Shown: piece after piece, positions 42,911-50,965 of the stretch
How the letters are laid out: each line of letters opens with the position of its first letter
Numbering within the stretch: the stretch's first letter is position 1
Translations under genes and position numbers: made by a program
The notes under the pieces: model-generated
Told to the model about the DNA's origin: nothing
The model's database searches: none
What the model saw: the letters and a program-made list of their open reading frames with translations, nothing else
DNA from: Ruminococcus flavefaciens
Lineage (GTDB): Bacteria > Bacillota > Clostridia > Oscillospirales > Ruminococcaceae
NCBI GenBank assembly: GCA_902760805.1
Contig: CACWHY010000005.1
Location: forward strand, 101,792 to 165,791
Length of the DNA stretch: 64,000 bases
Reading direction: 5' to 3'

Positions 42911-43030
42911 TATCATACCACATAAGCAAAGCGTTGTGGTATGATCGCCCGATGTGCAGGGAGCAGATCTCTGATCTGCAAGGGCATTCAGATAAGGTAT
43001 GATAAATGCTTTTGAATTTATTATACCACA
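42911..43030. repeat. Structured intergenic repeat, copy C
   Basis: Three hairpins in a row: ATCATACCACA/TGTGGTATGAT (about 42912-42945), a nested CCC-GCAG-GCAGATC/GATCTGC-GGG stem (about 42947-42983), and GGTATGATAAAT pairing with AATTTATTATACC (about 42997-43028). The layout is shared with copies A and B near 51 kb, with substitutions that preserve pairing. It lies in a divergent promoter region. Confidence 0.8.
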
Positions 43031-43064
43031 GCTTTGAGAAAAATACAACAGCCTCCGCCCTTTG

Positions 43065-43093
43065 TTGACAAATGAGCGGCAAAGTGCTATAAT
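43065..43093 (+). promoter_or_regulatory. Promoter of the 43.1-44.2 kb genes
   Basis: TTGACA (43065-43070), 17-bp spacer, TATAAT (43088-43093). Confidence 0.85.
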
Positions 43094-43128
43094 TAGCTAA
43101 AATACACTACATGATAGAGGGAAACACT

Positions 43129-43767
43129 ATGACGCAGTTTTTTACAGACATCAGAGAGCCTAACACAAATAAGACCACCCGTTCAAAGGTCATCGCAAGC
43201 CTTGCTATAGCGGTTTTCGGCTTCCTTCTGGGAGTTTTCCAGAAGTGGCTGGACGGCAGCGCTGTCAATGACCTGCCGGAGCTTTTCCAGAGGCTGGATC
43301 TTACCAACTTCTTCGGAAGGATCGCCGTTTGGATCTTCATCGGAGCGGCGGTGTCGGTCTTCTCAAGCACTCCCAAAAGAGCCGCACTGAATGCCTTCCT
43401 GTTTTTTGCGGCTATGCTTGCCGGGTATTACCTGTATTGCAGCCTGGTGCTGGGATTTCTGCCGGTGTCATACATGATGATATGGGCAGCCCTTGCCGTT
43501 GTATCGCCGCTTCTTGCATATGTATGCTGGTTTGCAAGGGGCAAGGGACTTCCCGCAGTGATCATCTCTGCACTTATCCTGGGAGCACTTCTCTCGCAGG
43601 CATTCTTGTTCTTACAGGGCTTTCGTGTGGCACATCTGCCGGAGGTGATCCTCTGGATCCTTGGCCTGATCATGCTCAGACGAGCTCCCAAGGGATTCGC
43701 CCTGGAATTTGCTCTTTCCCTGGCAGCCGCCGTGCTGTGCCAGCTCTTTATCCCCTATTTTGGCTAA
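43129..43767 (+). CDS. Polytopic membrane protein of unknown function
   Basis: A 212-residue protein with about six to seven hydrophobic segments and few polar residues between them; no motif was recognised. The ATG at 43129 follows GAGGGAAACACT and is preferred to an in-frame ATG six codons earlier. A GNAT acetyltransferase gene follows after 18 bp and is probably co-transcribed. Confidence 0.75.
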   Translation: MTQFFTDIREPNTNKTTRSKVIASLAIAVFGFLLGVFQKWLDGSAVNDLPELFQRLDLTNFFGRIAVWIFIGAAVSVFSSTPKRAALNAFLFFAAMLAGYYLYCSLVLGFLPVSYMMIWAALAVVSPLLAYVCWFARGKGLPAVIISALILGALLSQAFLFLQGFRVAHLPEVILWILGLIMLRRAPKGFALEFALSLAAAVLCQLFIPYFG

Positions 43768-43785
43768 CTCAAAGGAGTATCAGCT

Positions 43786-44244
43786 ATGAAGATCACTATC
43801 GAAAGACTAAAGCCTGAAGATCTTGAGGAGACCTTCGCAATGTGCATGAGAGCCTTCCGTGAGGAGCACGACATCGCAGATGTCAGGCAGGTCTATGAGC
43901 GCCGCAAGGACGACCCGGACTACTATTTCCTGGTGGCAAGAGCAGACGGAAGGATCGCCGGCTATACGACTATGGCGCTGATCTGGGACCTGTTCGACGG
44001 AAAGGCTCCTATCGCCACGATCTGGTATGTGTGCGTTGATGAGATATACCGCCGGTGCGGTATCGCAAAGGCTCTTCTTGCAGAGGCTGAGCGCATCGCC
44101 GTGGAAGAGCGCCAGAGCGAGATGCTGCTGCTGACCTGCGCTGAGAAGAACACCTCCGCCCATGAGCTCTACCGCAAGGCCGGCTATTCCGACAAGATCG
44201 ACCGTGCATTTGTAAAGTATCTGGACGAGGAGCCCGCTGAGTAA
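43786..44244 (+). CDS. GNAT-family N-acetyltransferase
   Basis: A 152-residue acetyltransferase using acetyl-CoA. Motif A, TIWYVCVDEIYRRCGIAKALLAEAERIA, carries the Q/RxxGxA-type CoA loop (RRCGIA). Motif B region is NTSAHELYRKAGYSDK. The substrate is unknown. It lies close behind the membrane protein gene, with AAAGGAG before the ATG. Confidence 0.92.
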   Translation: MKITIERLKPEDLEETFAMCMRAFREEHDIADVRQVYERRKDDPDYYFLVARADGRIAGYTTMALIWDLFDGKAPIATIWYVCVDEIYRRCGIAKALLAEAERIAVEERQSEMLLLTCAEKNTSAHELYRKAGYSDKIDRAFVKYLDEEPAE

Positions 44245-44259
44245 GGCTCCAAAAAGTTG

Positions 44260-44288
44260 TTGACAGGCCGCCTGTGCCGTGATATAAT
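44260..44288 (+). promoter_or_regulatory. Promoter of the flavodoxin-fold reductase gene
   Basis: TTGACA (44260-44265), 17-bp spacer, TATAAT (44283-44288). Confidence 0.85.
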
Positions 44289-44321
44289 AGAAGCTAATAT
44301 TATTTTAAGGCGGTGCTATCT

Positions 44322-44870
44322 ATGAATGTGCTTATCATCAATTGCAGCCCCGTTAGGGACGGCGCAACTGCAAAGATCGTTCGTTTGGCTGAGGAGCGGC
44401 TTTCCGCTGAACACAGGACGAGATGTATCTGTATCGACGACTATGAGTTCAGCTTCTGCAAGGGCTGCCGAGCCTGCCATAAGACCGCAAGGTGTGTCCA
44501 AAAGGATGACTTTTCCAAGATCATGGAGGAATTCGAGCAGGCTCACATCATCCTGTCAGTTTCACCATCGTATTGGGCTGACGTCCCCGGACAGTTCAAG
44601 GCCTTCATCGACAGATGCACGCCCTGGTGCAACACCCACCAGCCCCACGCTTCCCTGAGCGCAGGCAAAAAAGGTTACGCCATCGCCCTTCGTACAGGCC
44701 CCAGAATGAAGGAGTGCGAGAGGATCATCGGAACGATCGAGCATTTCTACGGACATCTGGAGATCCAGTGCTGCGGAGGCCTCGGCCTTTGCTCTGTGGA
44801 GTACAAGGAAGACGTTGCTTCCCATGAAAGCGAGATCCTTGCCTTCTGCGACAAGATCCTTGAAGCATAA
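44322..44870 (+). CDS. NAD(P)H-dependent FMN reductase, flavodoxin-like fold
   Basis: A 182-residue flavoprotein. The FMN phosphate loop is INCSPVRDGATAKIV near the start. The Cys-rich segment FCKGCRACHKTARCVQKDD is typical of the iron-sulfur flavoprotein/multimeric flavodoxin group, in which a Cys motif may bind a cluster or act in redox. VSPSYWADVPGQFKAFIDRC is the conserved substrate-side loop. The ATG at 44322 is chosen over a GTG three codons earlier that lies within the probable ribosome site. A shared terminator follows. Confidence 0.9.
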   Translation: MNVLIINCSPVRDGATAKIVRLAEERLSAEHRTRCICIDDYEFSFCKGCRACHKTARCVQKDDFSKIMEEFEQAHIILSVSPSYWADVPGQFKAFIDRCTPWCNTHQPHASLSAGKKGYAIALRTGPRMKECERIIGTIEHFYGHLEIQCCGGLGLCSVEYKEDVASHESEILAFCDKILEA

Positions 44871-44872
44871 CA

Positions 44873-44905
44873 AAGCCCCGGAGGAAGATCCTTCGGGGCT
44901 TTGTT
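44873..44905. terminator. Bidirectional terminator
   Basis: CAAAGCCCCG and CGGGGCTTTG arms in 44872-44903, ending in TTTTGTT, between convergent genes. Confidence 0.85.
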
Positions 44906-44908
44906 TTG

Positions 44909-46399
44909 TTATTTTGCGCTGATGTAGGGCAGAGAGGTGATAGTCTTGGAATCCAGCATCTGGACTGCCAGGGCGTCATTTCCGGAGATACCGTCGCCGG
45001 GATCCCAGCAGTCTGCGGCCTTCTGGCCGTATTCCGTGAGGGGGTACTTTTTCTTCAGAGCAACGTACTGAAGAATGGCAACTGCATCGTTCAGGTCTAC
45101 CCTGCCGTCGCCGTTGGCATCGCCGCAGACCACCTCGTCGGGAGCCTCAGTAGTTGGCTCTGTGGGAGCCTCAGTAGTTGGCTCTGTGGGAGCCTCGGTA
45201 GTAGGCTCAGTGGTTGGCTCTGTGGGAGCAGTCTTATTGGCAGGGATATTGTCGCCGGCGATCTCCAGCAGAGCCTGCTGAAGTACGGCGTCGCTCATCT
45301 TGTAGCTCTTTCTGTCATACTGTCCGCCTGTTGTGTCCCACATTACGGGGCAGAGCTGGCGTGAATAGGCTTCCTTGCAGACTGATGTGAGGAACTTGCG
45401 GATAGAGTCCAGCTCCTTGTTCTTCACGGGGCAGCCGTACTCACCGATGATAACAGGAACGCCCTTGTCGATGAAGGTGGACTTGAGCAGATCCATGTTC
45501 CTCTGAAGCTCCTGTACCTCAGACTGACTTCCCCAAGTAGAGGAGGCCTTTCCCCAGTCAGCATCCTCCTCAAGGATCGCAAAACCGGCAGGAGTGTAGT
45601 AATGAACGGAAACTGCCATTCTTCCGGCAGGGTCGTTTGGCATCTTGAACATTGAGTCGCAGGTCAGGGTGACATCCGTATTATAGCCGGAGATCAGCAG
45701 GTGACGCTGGCTGTTGTTTCCGCCGGAGGCTCTGACTGTGTCCACGAACTTCTGGTTGACCTCGTTGACCAGCCCGTAGGACTCAGCCTTGCCGTTGGTG
45801 CCGCCCCATCTGTTCCAGAGGGTGTCCCAGCCCAGCTCCTCATTCTGTGACTCGAACATCAGGTGGTCGCCGTAGTCCTTGAAGCCCTGACAGATCTGGC
45901 TCCACATAGTGGTATAGCGCTTCATGTTCTCGTCCTTGTTATCGGGGAATTTATTCACCCAGCCGTTGTCGTAGTGGATATTGATGATGGCGTACATATT
46001 TGCGTCCAGTGTCCAGTCAACGATCTGCTGGACTCTCGCCATATAATCGGGACTGATGGTGTAGTTTTCGCCCATGAGGTTTGACCAAGCCACAGGGATC
46101 CTCAGAACGCCGAAGCCTGCCTCAGCATAGCCCTTGATCATGCCCTCGGTGACCTCCGGGCTGCCCCAGGCTGTCTCATAGGAGGCAACGCTGCCGTCGC
46201 CCCACTGAGCGATCCAGTCACCGCAGGACTCCATAGTGTTGCCCAGATTTATGCCGATCCCCATGTCTCTGACAAGCTCCATGGTGGAGATGTCCCTCAT
46301 CTGTCCGGAGGTCTCGGCCTTTGCCGGAACTGTTCCGATCAGTGTAGTAGCGCCCACAGCAGCGGCCAGTGCTGCTGAGATGTATCTGTATATTTTCAA
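44909..46399 (-). CDS. Secreted cellulosomal GH5 endoglucanase (GH5_4-like) with dockerin
   Basis: A 496-residue secreted enzyme. A signal peptide (cleavage near residue 29) is followed by a GH5 barrel (about 35-385). It has MGIGINLGNTMES, acid/base Glu in FESQNEELG and nucleophile Glu in VIIGEYGCP, a pattern like GH5_4, which often acts on beta-glucan, xyloglucan or cellulose. A linker of repeated TEPTTEAP units and a type-I dockerin (GDANGDGRVDLNDAVAILQ, ISGNDALAVQ) follow. The start is TTG at 46397-46399, nine bases after GGAG; an in-frame TTG three codons earlier abuts the site. The upstream sensor-regulator gene, damaged by a TGA, may control it. Confidence 0.94.
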   Translation of the reverse strand: MKIYRYISAALAAAVGATTLIGTVPAKAETSGQMRDISTMELVRDMGIGINLGNTMESCGDWIAQWGDGSVASYETAWGSPEVTEGMIKGYAEAGFGVLRIPVAWSNLMGENYTISPDYMARVQQIVDWTLDANMYAIINIHYDNGWVNKFPDNKDENMKRYTTMWSQICQGFKDYGDHLMFESQNEELGWDTLWNRWGGTNGKAESYGLVNEVNQKFVDTVRASGGNNSQRHLLISGYNTDVTLTCDSMFKMPNDPAGRMAVSVHYYTPAGFAILEEDADWGKASSTWGSQSEVQELQRNMDLLKSTFIDKGVPVIIGEYGCPVKNKELDSIRKFLTSVCKEAYSRQLCPVMWDTTGGQYDRKSYKMSDAVLQQALLEIAGDNIPANKTAPTEPTTEPTTEAPTEPTTEAPTEPTTEAPDEVVCGDANGDGRVDLNDAVAILQYVALKKKYPLTEYGQKAADCWDPGDGISGNDALAVQMLDSKTITSLPYISAK

Positions 46400-46435
46400 T
46401 GTGATCAACTCCTAAAAAGTGTATTTTATGATACA

Positions 46436-46464
46436 ATGATACACCATAAATTCGGAGAAATCAA
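46436..46464 (-). promoter_or_regulatory. Promoter of the 46.4-kb GH5 gene
   Basis: TTGATT (46459-46464), 17-bp spacer, TATCAT (46436-46441), minus strand. An imperfect dyad, GATAG and CTATC with about 20 bp between (46471-46505), lies upstream as a possible activator site. Confidence 0.5.
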
Positions 46465-46501
46465 CATACAAAACGGACGATAGGTGCAAAAAATGGAACG
46501 T

Positions 46502-46696
46502 CTATCCCAAAAATGCCTTTCGGTAGCTAATGGGAGTCAGCCCTGTCTCCTTTGAGAACTGATGGAGGAAGTATTTGCTGTCACTGTAGCCGCAGACCTC
46601 CGCTATCTGAGTGGTGTTCAGCTCGGTGGTCAAAAGGAGCTGCTTTGTCTTGGCAAGACGAGCGTTTATGCGGTCCTTATGGAAGCTGACACCGAA
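46502..46696 (-). pseudogene. C-terminal AraC-type HTH remnant, same frame, after an in-frame TGA
   Basis: Directly after the TGA at 46697-46699 the same frame continues for 64 codons to TAG at 46502-46504. The continuation encodes FGVSFHKDRINARLAKTKQLLL and TQIAEVCGYSDSKYFLHQFSKETGLTPISYRK, an intact second half of an AraC DNA-binding domain. No start codon with a ribosome site precedes it. The upstream part ends inside the first helix-turn-helix (SLADCEPDAFRHSYKK). A single TGG to TGA change (Trp to stop) would explain it. TGA as a normal Trp codon is unlikely because TGG is used for Trp elsewhere in the window. Confidence 0.88.
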
Positions 46697-48670
46697 TCAT
46701 TTCTTGTAGCTGTGGCGGAAAGCGTCGGGCTCGCAGTCCGCAAGGGAGGCCAGATCCTCCGGCTCAAAGGTGGAGGCCGGCGAAAGATAGATCCTCTTCC
46801 TCACTGCGGAAAGCTGCTTATACCGATAGGCGCTGCGGCGTTTTTTCAGTTCTCCGGCAGCTGTCTGGTTTTTCTCCTGACAGCTGGCCAGCACCTGGGA
46901 AAAGCTGCGTCCTGAGCACTTCTCCGCACAGCAGACAAATGAGCTCGCCCCAAAGGCCTTCAGGTAGTCGCTGCTTTGCAGAAGGATCGCAGTTAGAGCG
47001 TCCTCTGCCAGCTCCTCCGTAACGTTTTGCAGAAGGCAAACGAAGGTGTCCTCCGAGACCTTTCCGGCGATATTCGGCGAAGTGCAAAGGCTTTTCACAG
47101 CCTCCGCAGCAGACACCGCCGCAGCCATTCGCCTTGTGCTGTCCACAGAGCCCTCCTCAAAAAGACAGACCCTCAGCACAGCCATTATGCAGCCTCCGCC
47201 GCTGACCTCGCTGATCGTGCCGTAGATGTATCGCAGACCCTTTTCGCTGTACAGTCCCGTGAGCGTGTCCCTTGTCTCCGAAAGATCCTGGCACATGAGA
47301 AGGTAACGCAGGTCGTTCTTCATCCGCAGGTACTCCAGCGCCACAGCAACTGTCTTCAGCCAGTGGTGGAGGAAGCTGTCATAGCCGACCGGCTTAGAAT
47401 AGCGCAAAACGGCGTGTCCCATGATGTGAGTACGCAGGAAGATCGGCACAAAATAGTAGGCGCAGGGCTTGTCGGTGTCCCCCAGCAGAGCCGAGATATC
47501 CAGCTTTTCCGCTTCGAAGGGCGCCCTCCCCACCCACGGCGACAGGCAGTGGCAGACCACCCTGTCAGCGCTTCCGGCGGACAGGTCGTACCAGTCCCTC
47601 AGCAGGCAAAGATATATCGTTTCGGCGTCCCGGATCATCCACTGATACTCGCTGATGATGTGGGTGAATTCCTCGATATTTCGGCAGTCCACAAAGCGCT
47701 GCTCCATAGTGTTGAAGAGGGTGAAGAAAATGTTCTCACGCTGGCGCTGAGTGTAGGTAAGGTCGCTTATGTAGTGCTCATCATCACAGGGACAGGTGCA
47801 GCTCCTTCCGCAGATAAGCTCGCCCATGGGAGAAGTGAATTCCGGCAGCTCCTCCCCCTTTATCATCATGCAGATCCGCTTTGCAGCCTCTCTGCCAAGC
47901 TCTCTTCTGGGGCGGCGAAGGCTGGTCAGCAGGGGCGAATACAGGATCCGCTCGTCAGAATACTCGTATGTTACAACAGTGACCTGCTCCGGCACCTTGA
48001 TCCCGGCCTTCACGAAGCTGCTCAGCAGTCCAAAGGCCATGTGGCAGCTTGCGCAGACGATCGCTTCCGGGAGAGGCAGCTCGCCGCTGATATACCGCTC
48101 AGCCAGCTGGCTCCCGGAGTCTATCCAGAAATCTCCGCAGTGGATCCGTCCCTGATCTGGAGCGATATTACGGCTTTTCAGCGCCCGAAGATAGCCCTCC
48201 GTCCGGAGCTGAGCCACCTCAGAGCCGGGCTGTCCTGTGAGCAGGTCGATCTTGGTGAAGCCGTGCTCGTCGATTAGGTGAGCGGTAAGCAGCTCCATAT
48301 CGCCGGCGTCGTCAGTGTTCAGATAAACGCAGCGCTCCTGGGGGAATTCCGGCAGCTTGGCTCCTATGGCGATCACCGGCAGATCAGTTTCCCAGATCAT
48401 GTCGGAGATCATCTTTTTCAGCCTCACGTCAGCGAAGGACTCCGTCAGCAGGATCAGGCCGCTGATGTCGCCGGAGCGGATCAGCTCATAGATCTTGTGC
48501 TCGCTGAGGAGCTCCATGCCGTTTTCTCCAAAGTTATAGATATTGGAGAAGATCACGGTGTTCAGGCCTTGCTGCTGGAGCTGAGCGATGATGCCGCTGA
48601 TCGTTTCACGCTCAGGATAATTGTTGGCGCAGGCGGTCACCACGCCGATATTTTTGCGGATCTGTGCCAT
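46697..48670 (-). CDS. Periplasmic-binding-protein-like, degenerate-GGDEF sensor regulator, truncated in its AraC domain
   Basis: A 657-residue protein as it stands. Residues about 1-280 form a LacI/PBP-like sugar-binding fold without a LacI headpiece (IGVVTACANNYPERETISGIIAQL, AIVCASCHMAFGLLSSFVKAGIKVPEQVTVVTYE). A middle domain of about 170 residues resembles GAF-type sensors. A degenerate GGDEF fold (DTLTGLYSEKGLRYIYG, GKVSEDTFVCLLQ) follows, then the start of an AraC domain, which is cut by TGA. Without the remainder it should not bind DNA in the usual way. The GH5 cellulase gene directly downstream is the likely target. The promoter (TTGAAA-N17-TATAAT) carries a TAGCCTAAT site. AAAGGAGG precedes the start. 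Confidence 0.85.
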   Translation of the reverse strand: MAQIRKNIGVVTACANNYPERETISGIIAQLQQQGLNTVIFSNIYNFGENGMELLSEHKIYELIRSGDISGLILLTESFADVRLKKMISDMIWETDLPVIAIGAKLPEFPQERCVYLNTDDAGDMELLTAHLIDEHGFTKIDLLTGQPGSEVAQLRTEGYLRALKSRNIAPDQGRIHCGDFWIDSGSQLAERYISGELPLPEAIVCASCHMAFGLLSSFVKAGIKVPEQVTVVTYEYSDERILYSPLLTSLRRPRRELGREAAKRICMMIKGEELPEFTSPMGELICGRSCTCPCDDEHYISDLTYTQRQRENIFFTLFNTMEQRFVDCRNIEEFTHIISEYQWMIRDAETIYLCLLRDWYDLSAGSADRVVCHCLSPWVGRAPFEAEKLDISALLGDTDKPCAYYFVPIFLRTHIMGHAVLRYSKPVGYDSFLHHWLKTVAVALEYLRMKNDLRYLLMCQDLSETRDTLTGLYSEKGLRYIYGTISEVSGGGCIMAVLRVCLFEEGSVDSTRRMAAAVSAAEAVKSLCTSPNIAGKVSEDTFVCLLQNVTEELAEDALTAILLQSSDYLKAFGASSFVCCAEKCSGRSFSQVLASCQEKNQTAAGELKKRRSAYRYKQLSAVRKRIYLSPASTFEPEDLASLADCEPDAFRHSYKK

Positions 48671-48702
48671 TTCGGAGCCTCCTTTCCCTGTTAGTTAGCC
48701 TA

Positions 48703-48731
48703 ATTATATCACAACTGTGGGGGAATTTCAA
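48703..48731 (-). promoter_or_regulatory. Promoter of the sensor-regulator gene
   Basis: TTGAAA (48726-48731), 17-bp spacer, TATAAT (48703-48708), minus strand. The sequence TAGCCTAAT (48696-48704) overlaps the -10 box. Confidence 0.72.
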
Positions 48732-48746
48732 CAGGGCGAGGCCGAA

Positions 48747-48776
48747 TTGACATTAGGCTATCCCCAGTGGTATAAT
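48747..48776 (+). promoter_or_regulatory. Promoter of the Cys-rich protein gene
   Basis: TTGACA (48747-48752), 18-bp spacer, TATAAT (48771-48776) with extended TGG. ATTAGGCTA (48752-48760), the inverse of the site at 48696-48704, lies in the spacer. Confidence 0.75.
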
Positions 48777-48797
48777 AAACTTGAAAGGGGGAGCGGT

Positions 48798-49256
48798 ATG
48801 AGAGATCATATGTGCAAATGTCTGGAATGTGAGGAGGAAAAGTGCTTCCGATTTGGCAGGCCATATCCCGTATATGGTCAGCATTTTTACCGATATTGCG
48901 CCAAATGCTGCAAAGATACTCCCCACACCATGGTACTGACAAAAAAGATTGCTGCTGATCTGCGCCGGCAGGAAGAGGAGCGGCAGCTTCAGGAGTCCAT
49001 AGTTCGGAAATGCGAGAGCTACGGCTTATCCTGCCGTTTCCTGTATAGATTGGTGATAATAACGACACCTGTTTCCAGTTGGCAGTTCGACTATCATGAA
49101 AGCAGGAAAACTCTCCTTCATGAAAGCACAGTGAAGATCAATTTCCAGACCGGAGATCCTGCCAAAGTCCATGTGCAGTTCAGCAAAAAAATGAGCATCA
49201 ACGAGGTGATTGACTACATCGCAGCCCATGACAAATGGAAGCAGGATCACAAGTAA
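48798..49256 (+). CDS. Cys-rich hypothetical protein
   Basis: A 152-residue protein I do not recognise. The N-terminal part has closely spaced Cys and His (CKCLECEEEKC, YRYCAKCCKDTPH), which could bind zinc. A charged helix (about 50-65) and a beta-rich C-terminal half follow. The ATG at 48798 follows AAGGGGGAG; the open frame upstream crosses the promoter and is rejected. It is divergent from the sensor-regulator gene, with matching inverted sites at both promoters. Confidence 0.68.
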   Translation: MRDHMCKCLECEEEKCFRFGRPYPVYGQHFYRYCAKCCKDTPHTMVLTKKIAADLRRQEEERQLQESIVRKCESYGLSCRFLYRLVIITTPVSSWQFDYHESRKTLLHESTVKINFQTGDPAKVHVQFSKKMSINEVIDYIAAHDKWKQDHK

Positions 49257-49288
49257 AAGCCCCGGAGCCGCAGCTTCGGGGCAAGTTT
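49256..49288. terminator. Bidirectional terminator
   Basis: GCCCCGgAGC/GCTtCGGGGC arms in 49260-49281, followed by AAGTTTT on the plus strand, between convergent genes. Confidence 0.72.
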
Positions 49289-50283
49289 TATTTCTGGGGC
49301 CTGTTCTGAGCCATGACTCCGGCAAGGGGATGGGGCACATAGGGCTCCTCCAGGAACTGGATCTCATCGGGAGAAAGCTCCAGCTCAGTGGCCTTGTCAG
49401 CGCCCTCCATATGGTGGAGCTTGGTAGCTCCCACAACAGGAGCCGTCACCTTGGTCAGCAGCCAAGCCAGACTGACCTCAGTCATGGAAACACCGTGGTT
49501 TTCGGCGACCTCAGCCACACGCCTGATGATCACCTCGTCCTGCTCACGGGTGGCATCGTACTTGAATTTGGCGAACTTGTCCTCCTCGGCACGCTTAGAG
49601 GTCTCGCCGGGAAGTCTAGCCAGTCTGCCGCTTGCAAGAGCACTGTAGGGCGTCATTGCGATGTTGGCCTCAGCGCAGAGCACCGCCATTTCACGTTCCT
49701 CCTCACGGAAGATCAGGTTGTAGTGTCCCTGAACGCTCACGAACTGCGGGAAGCCATCACGCTGGGCGATGGCGTTGGCCTTTGCAAGCTGCCATGCAAA
49801 GCAGTTGGAAATGCCTGTGTACCGCACTTTTCCGGCCTTGACAGCATTGCTCAGCCCCTCTAGGATCTCTTCAATGGGAGTATTCCAGTCCCACATATGG
49901 CAGATGTACAGGTCAACATAGTCCATGCCCAGGTTGGCAAGGCTCTGATCCAGCATATTCGCAACGTGCTGCTGACCGGAAACTCCGGCCTGGATCTCCT
50001 CCTGAGTGCGTGGTAGGAACTTAGTGGCCACCACCACCTGATCACGTTTAGCGAAGTCTCTGAGCGCCCTTCCCACGAACTGCTCGCTGGTGCCGGACTG
50101 ATAGGCGATAGCGGTGTCGAAGAAGTTCACCCCCAGGTCGAGGCCGTGCTTTATGATCTCACGGGAGCGCTCCTCGTCCAAAGTCCAGGAATGCTGACCC
50201 TGTCCGGGGTCGCCAAACCCCATGCATCCCATGCAGATCCGGGAGACGTTAAGCTCAGAGCTTCCAAGTTTTGCGTATTTCAT
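49288..50283 (-). CDS. Aldo/keto reductase
   Basis: A 331-residue NADPH-dependent oxidoreductase with the (beta/alpha)8 fold. The catalytic tetrad is Asp in NFFDTAIAY, Tyr in that segment, Lys in VVATKF and His in YICHMWDW. YTGISNCFAWQL and the C-terminal PVVGATKLHHMEG form the cofactor site. The substrate is unknown. Its ATG overlaps the stop of the upstream YczE-like gene (ATGA), so the two are co-translated. Confidence 0.94.
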   Translation of the reverse strand: MKYAKLGSSELNVSRICMGCMGFGDPGQGQHSWTLDEERSREIIKHGLDLGVNFFDTAIAYQSGTSEQFVGRALRDFAKRDQVVVATKFLPRTQEEIQAGVSGQQHVANMLDQSLANLGMDYVDLYICHMWDWNTPIEEILEGLSNAVKAGKVRYTGISNCFAWQLAKANAIAQRDGFPQFVSVQGHYNLIFREEEREMAVLCAEANIAMTPYSALASGRLARLPGETSKRAEEDKFAKFKYDATREQDEVIIRRVAEVAENHGVSMTEVSLAWLLTKVTAPVVGATKLHHMEGADKATELELSPDEIQFLEEPYVPHPLAGVMAQNRPQK

Positions 50284-50942
50284 GATCGTTCCTCCTTTAG
50301 ATATTGACGATGTTGTGTCAGCCGTGAAAACAGGCCGTTATAGAGCTTTATTATGCTGCCGATGAGAACTGCCGCAATGAGACTCCCCTCACGGACGCCC
50401 TCCGGTTTTCCAAGGAAAATGAAGCAGATCAGCGCCGCAGCGATTATGTAGACCACGTCAAAGAAGATCTTGACGTTCTCATACCGCCGGCCGGTGACCT
50501 GGCTAATGGCACGATTCATGGCCTCGCCGGGGAGCATAGCCACGCCGCCCTTGAACTGCACCCATATCCCGAAGCCCAGCACGAAGCAGCTCAGCAGCAT
50601 AAGCGCCAGCTTCACCGGATAGGTCTCGGCGGAAAGCCCTCTGATCAGCCAGCAGGAGAAGTCCGTCAGATAGCCGTATGCGAAGGCCAGAATGGTCTGG
50701 ATCAGGATCTCGGCAGGCTTACATTTTCGCTTGAGCAGAGCCACCTGCACGCAGATCTGCACCACGCTCCATAGGTTTAGCCACCAGCCGAAGCTGAGGC
50801 CTTTGTTCACCAGAGATACCGAGTACGGCACTGAGGCGACCGGAGAAGTTCCAAGGCCGGCCTTTGTGGACAGAGCCACTCCCATGGCTGCGATGAAGAG
50901 TCCCACAAGGAACAGCGAATAGTTTTTGACAGTTTCTTTCAA
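50280..50942 (-). CDS. YczE/YyaS-like integral membrane protein (DUF6198 type)
   Basis: A 220-residue membrane protein with about five to six helices. FIAAMGVALSTKAGLGTSPVASVPYSVS near the start is characteristic of the YczE/YitT-related group, and KGGVAMLPGEAMNRAISQVTGRRYENVKIFFDV is also conserved-looking. Its transport or sensing role is unknown. The start is TTG at 50940-50942, with AAGAAGGTG upstream. A longer open frame runs back through the intergenic repeat and is rejected. Confidence 0.82.
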   Translation of the reverse strand: MKETVKNYSLFLVGLFIAAMGVALSTKAGLGTSPVASVPYSVSLVNKGLSFGWWLNLWSVVQICVQVALLKRKCKPAEILIQTILAFAYGYLTDFSCWLIRGLSAETYPVKLALMLLSCFVLGFGIWVQFKGGVAMLPGEAMNRAISQVTGRRYENVKIFFDVVYIIAAALICFIFLGKPEGVREGSLIAAVLIGSIIKLYNGLFSRLTQHRQYLKEERS

Positions 50943-50965
50943 ACAAGCACCTTCTTTTCTCAGAA

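Noticed and set aside
46697-46699. TGA read as selenocysteine or as Trp by code change
   Set aside because: The position lies in a DNA-binding helix where selenocysteine has no known use, no SECIS-like hairpin was recognised, and TGG encodes Trp in the other genes. A nonsense mutation is simpler.
47027-48277. 416-codon open frame on the plus strand
   Set aside because: It is antisense to the sensor-regulator gene, has no ribosome site and shows no domain. It is a codon-bias shadow of a GC-rich gene.
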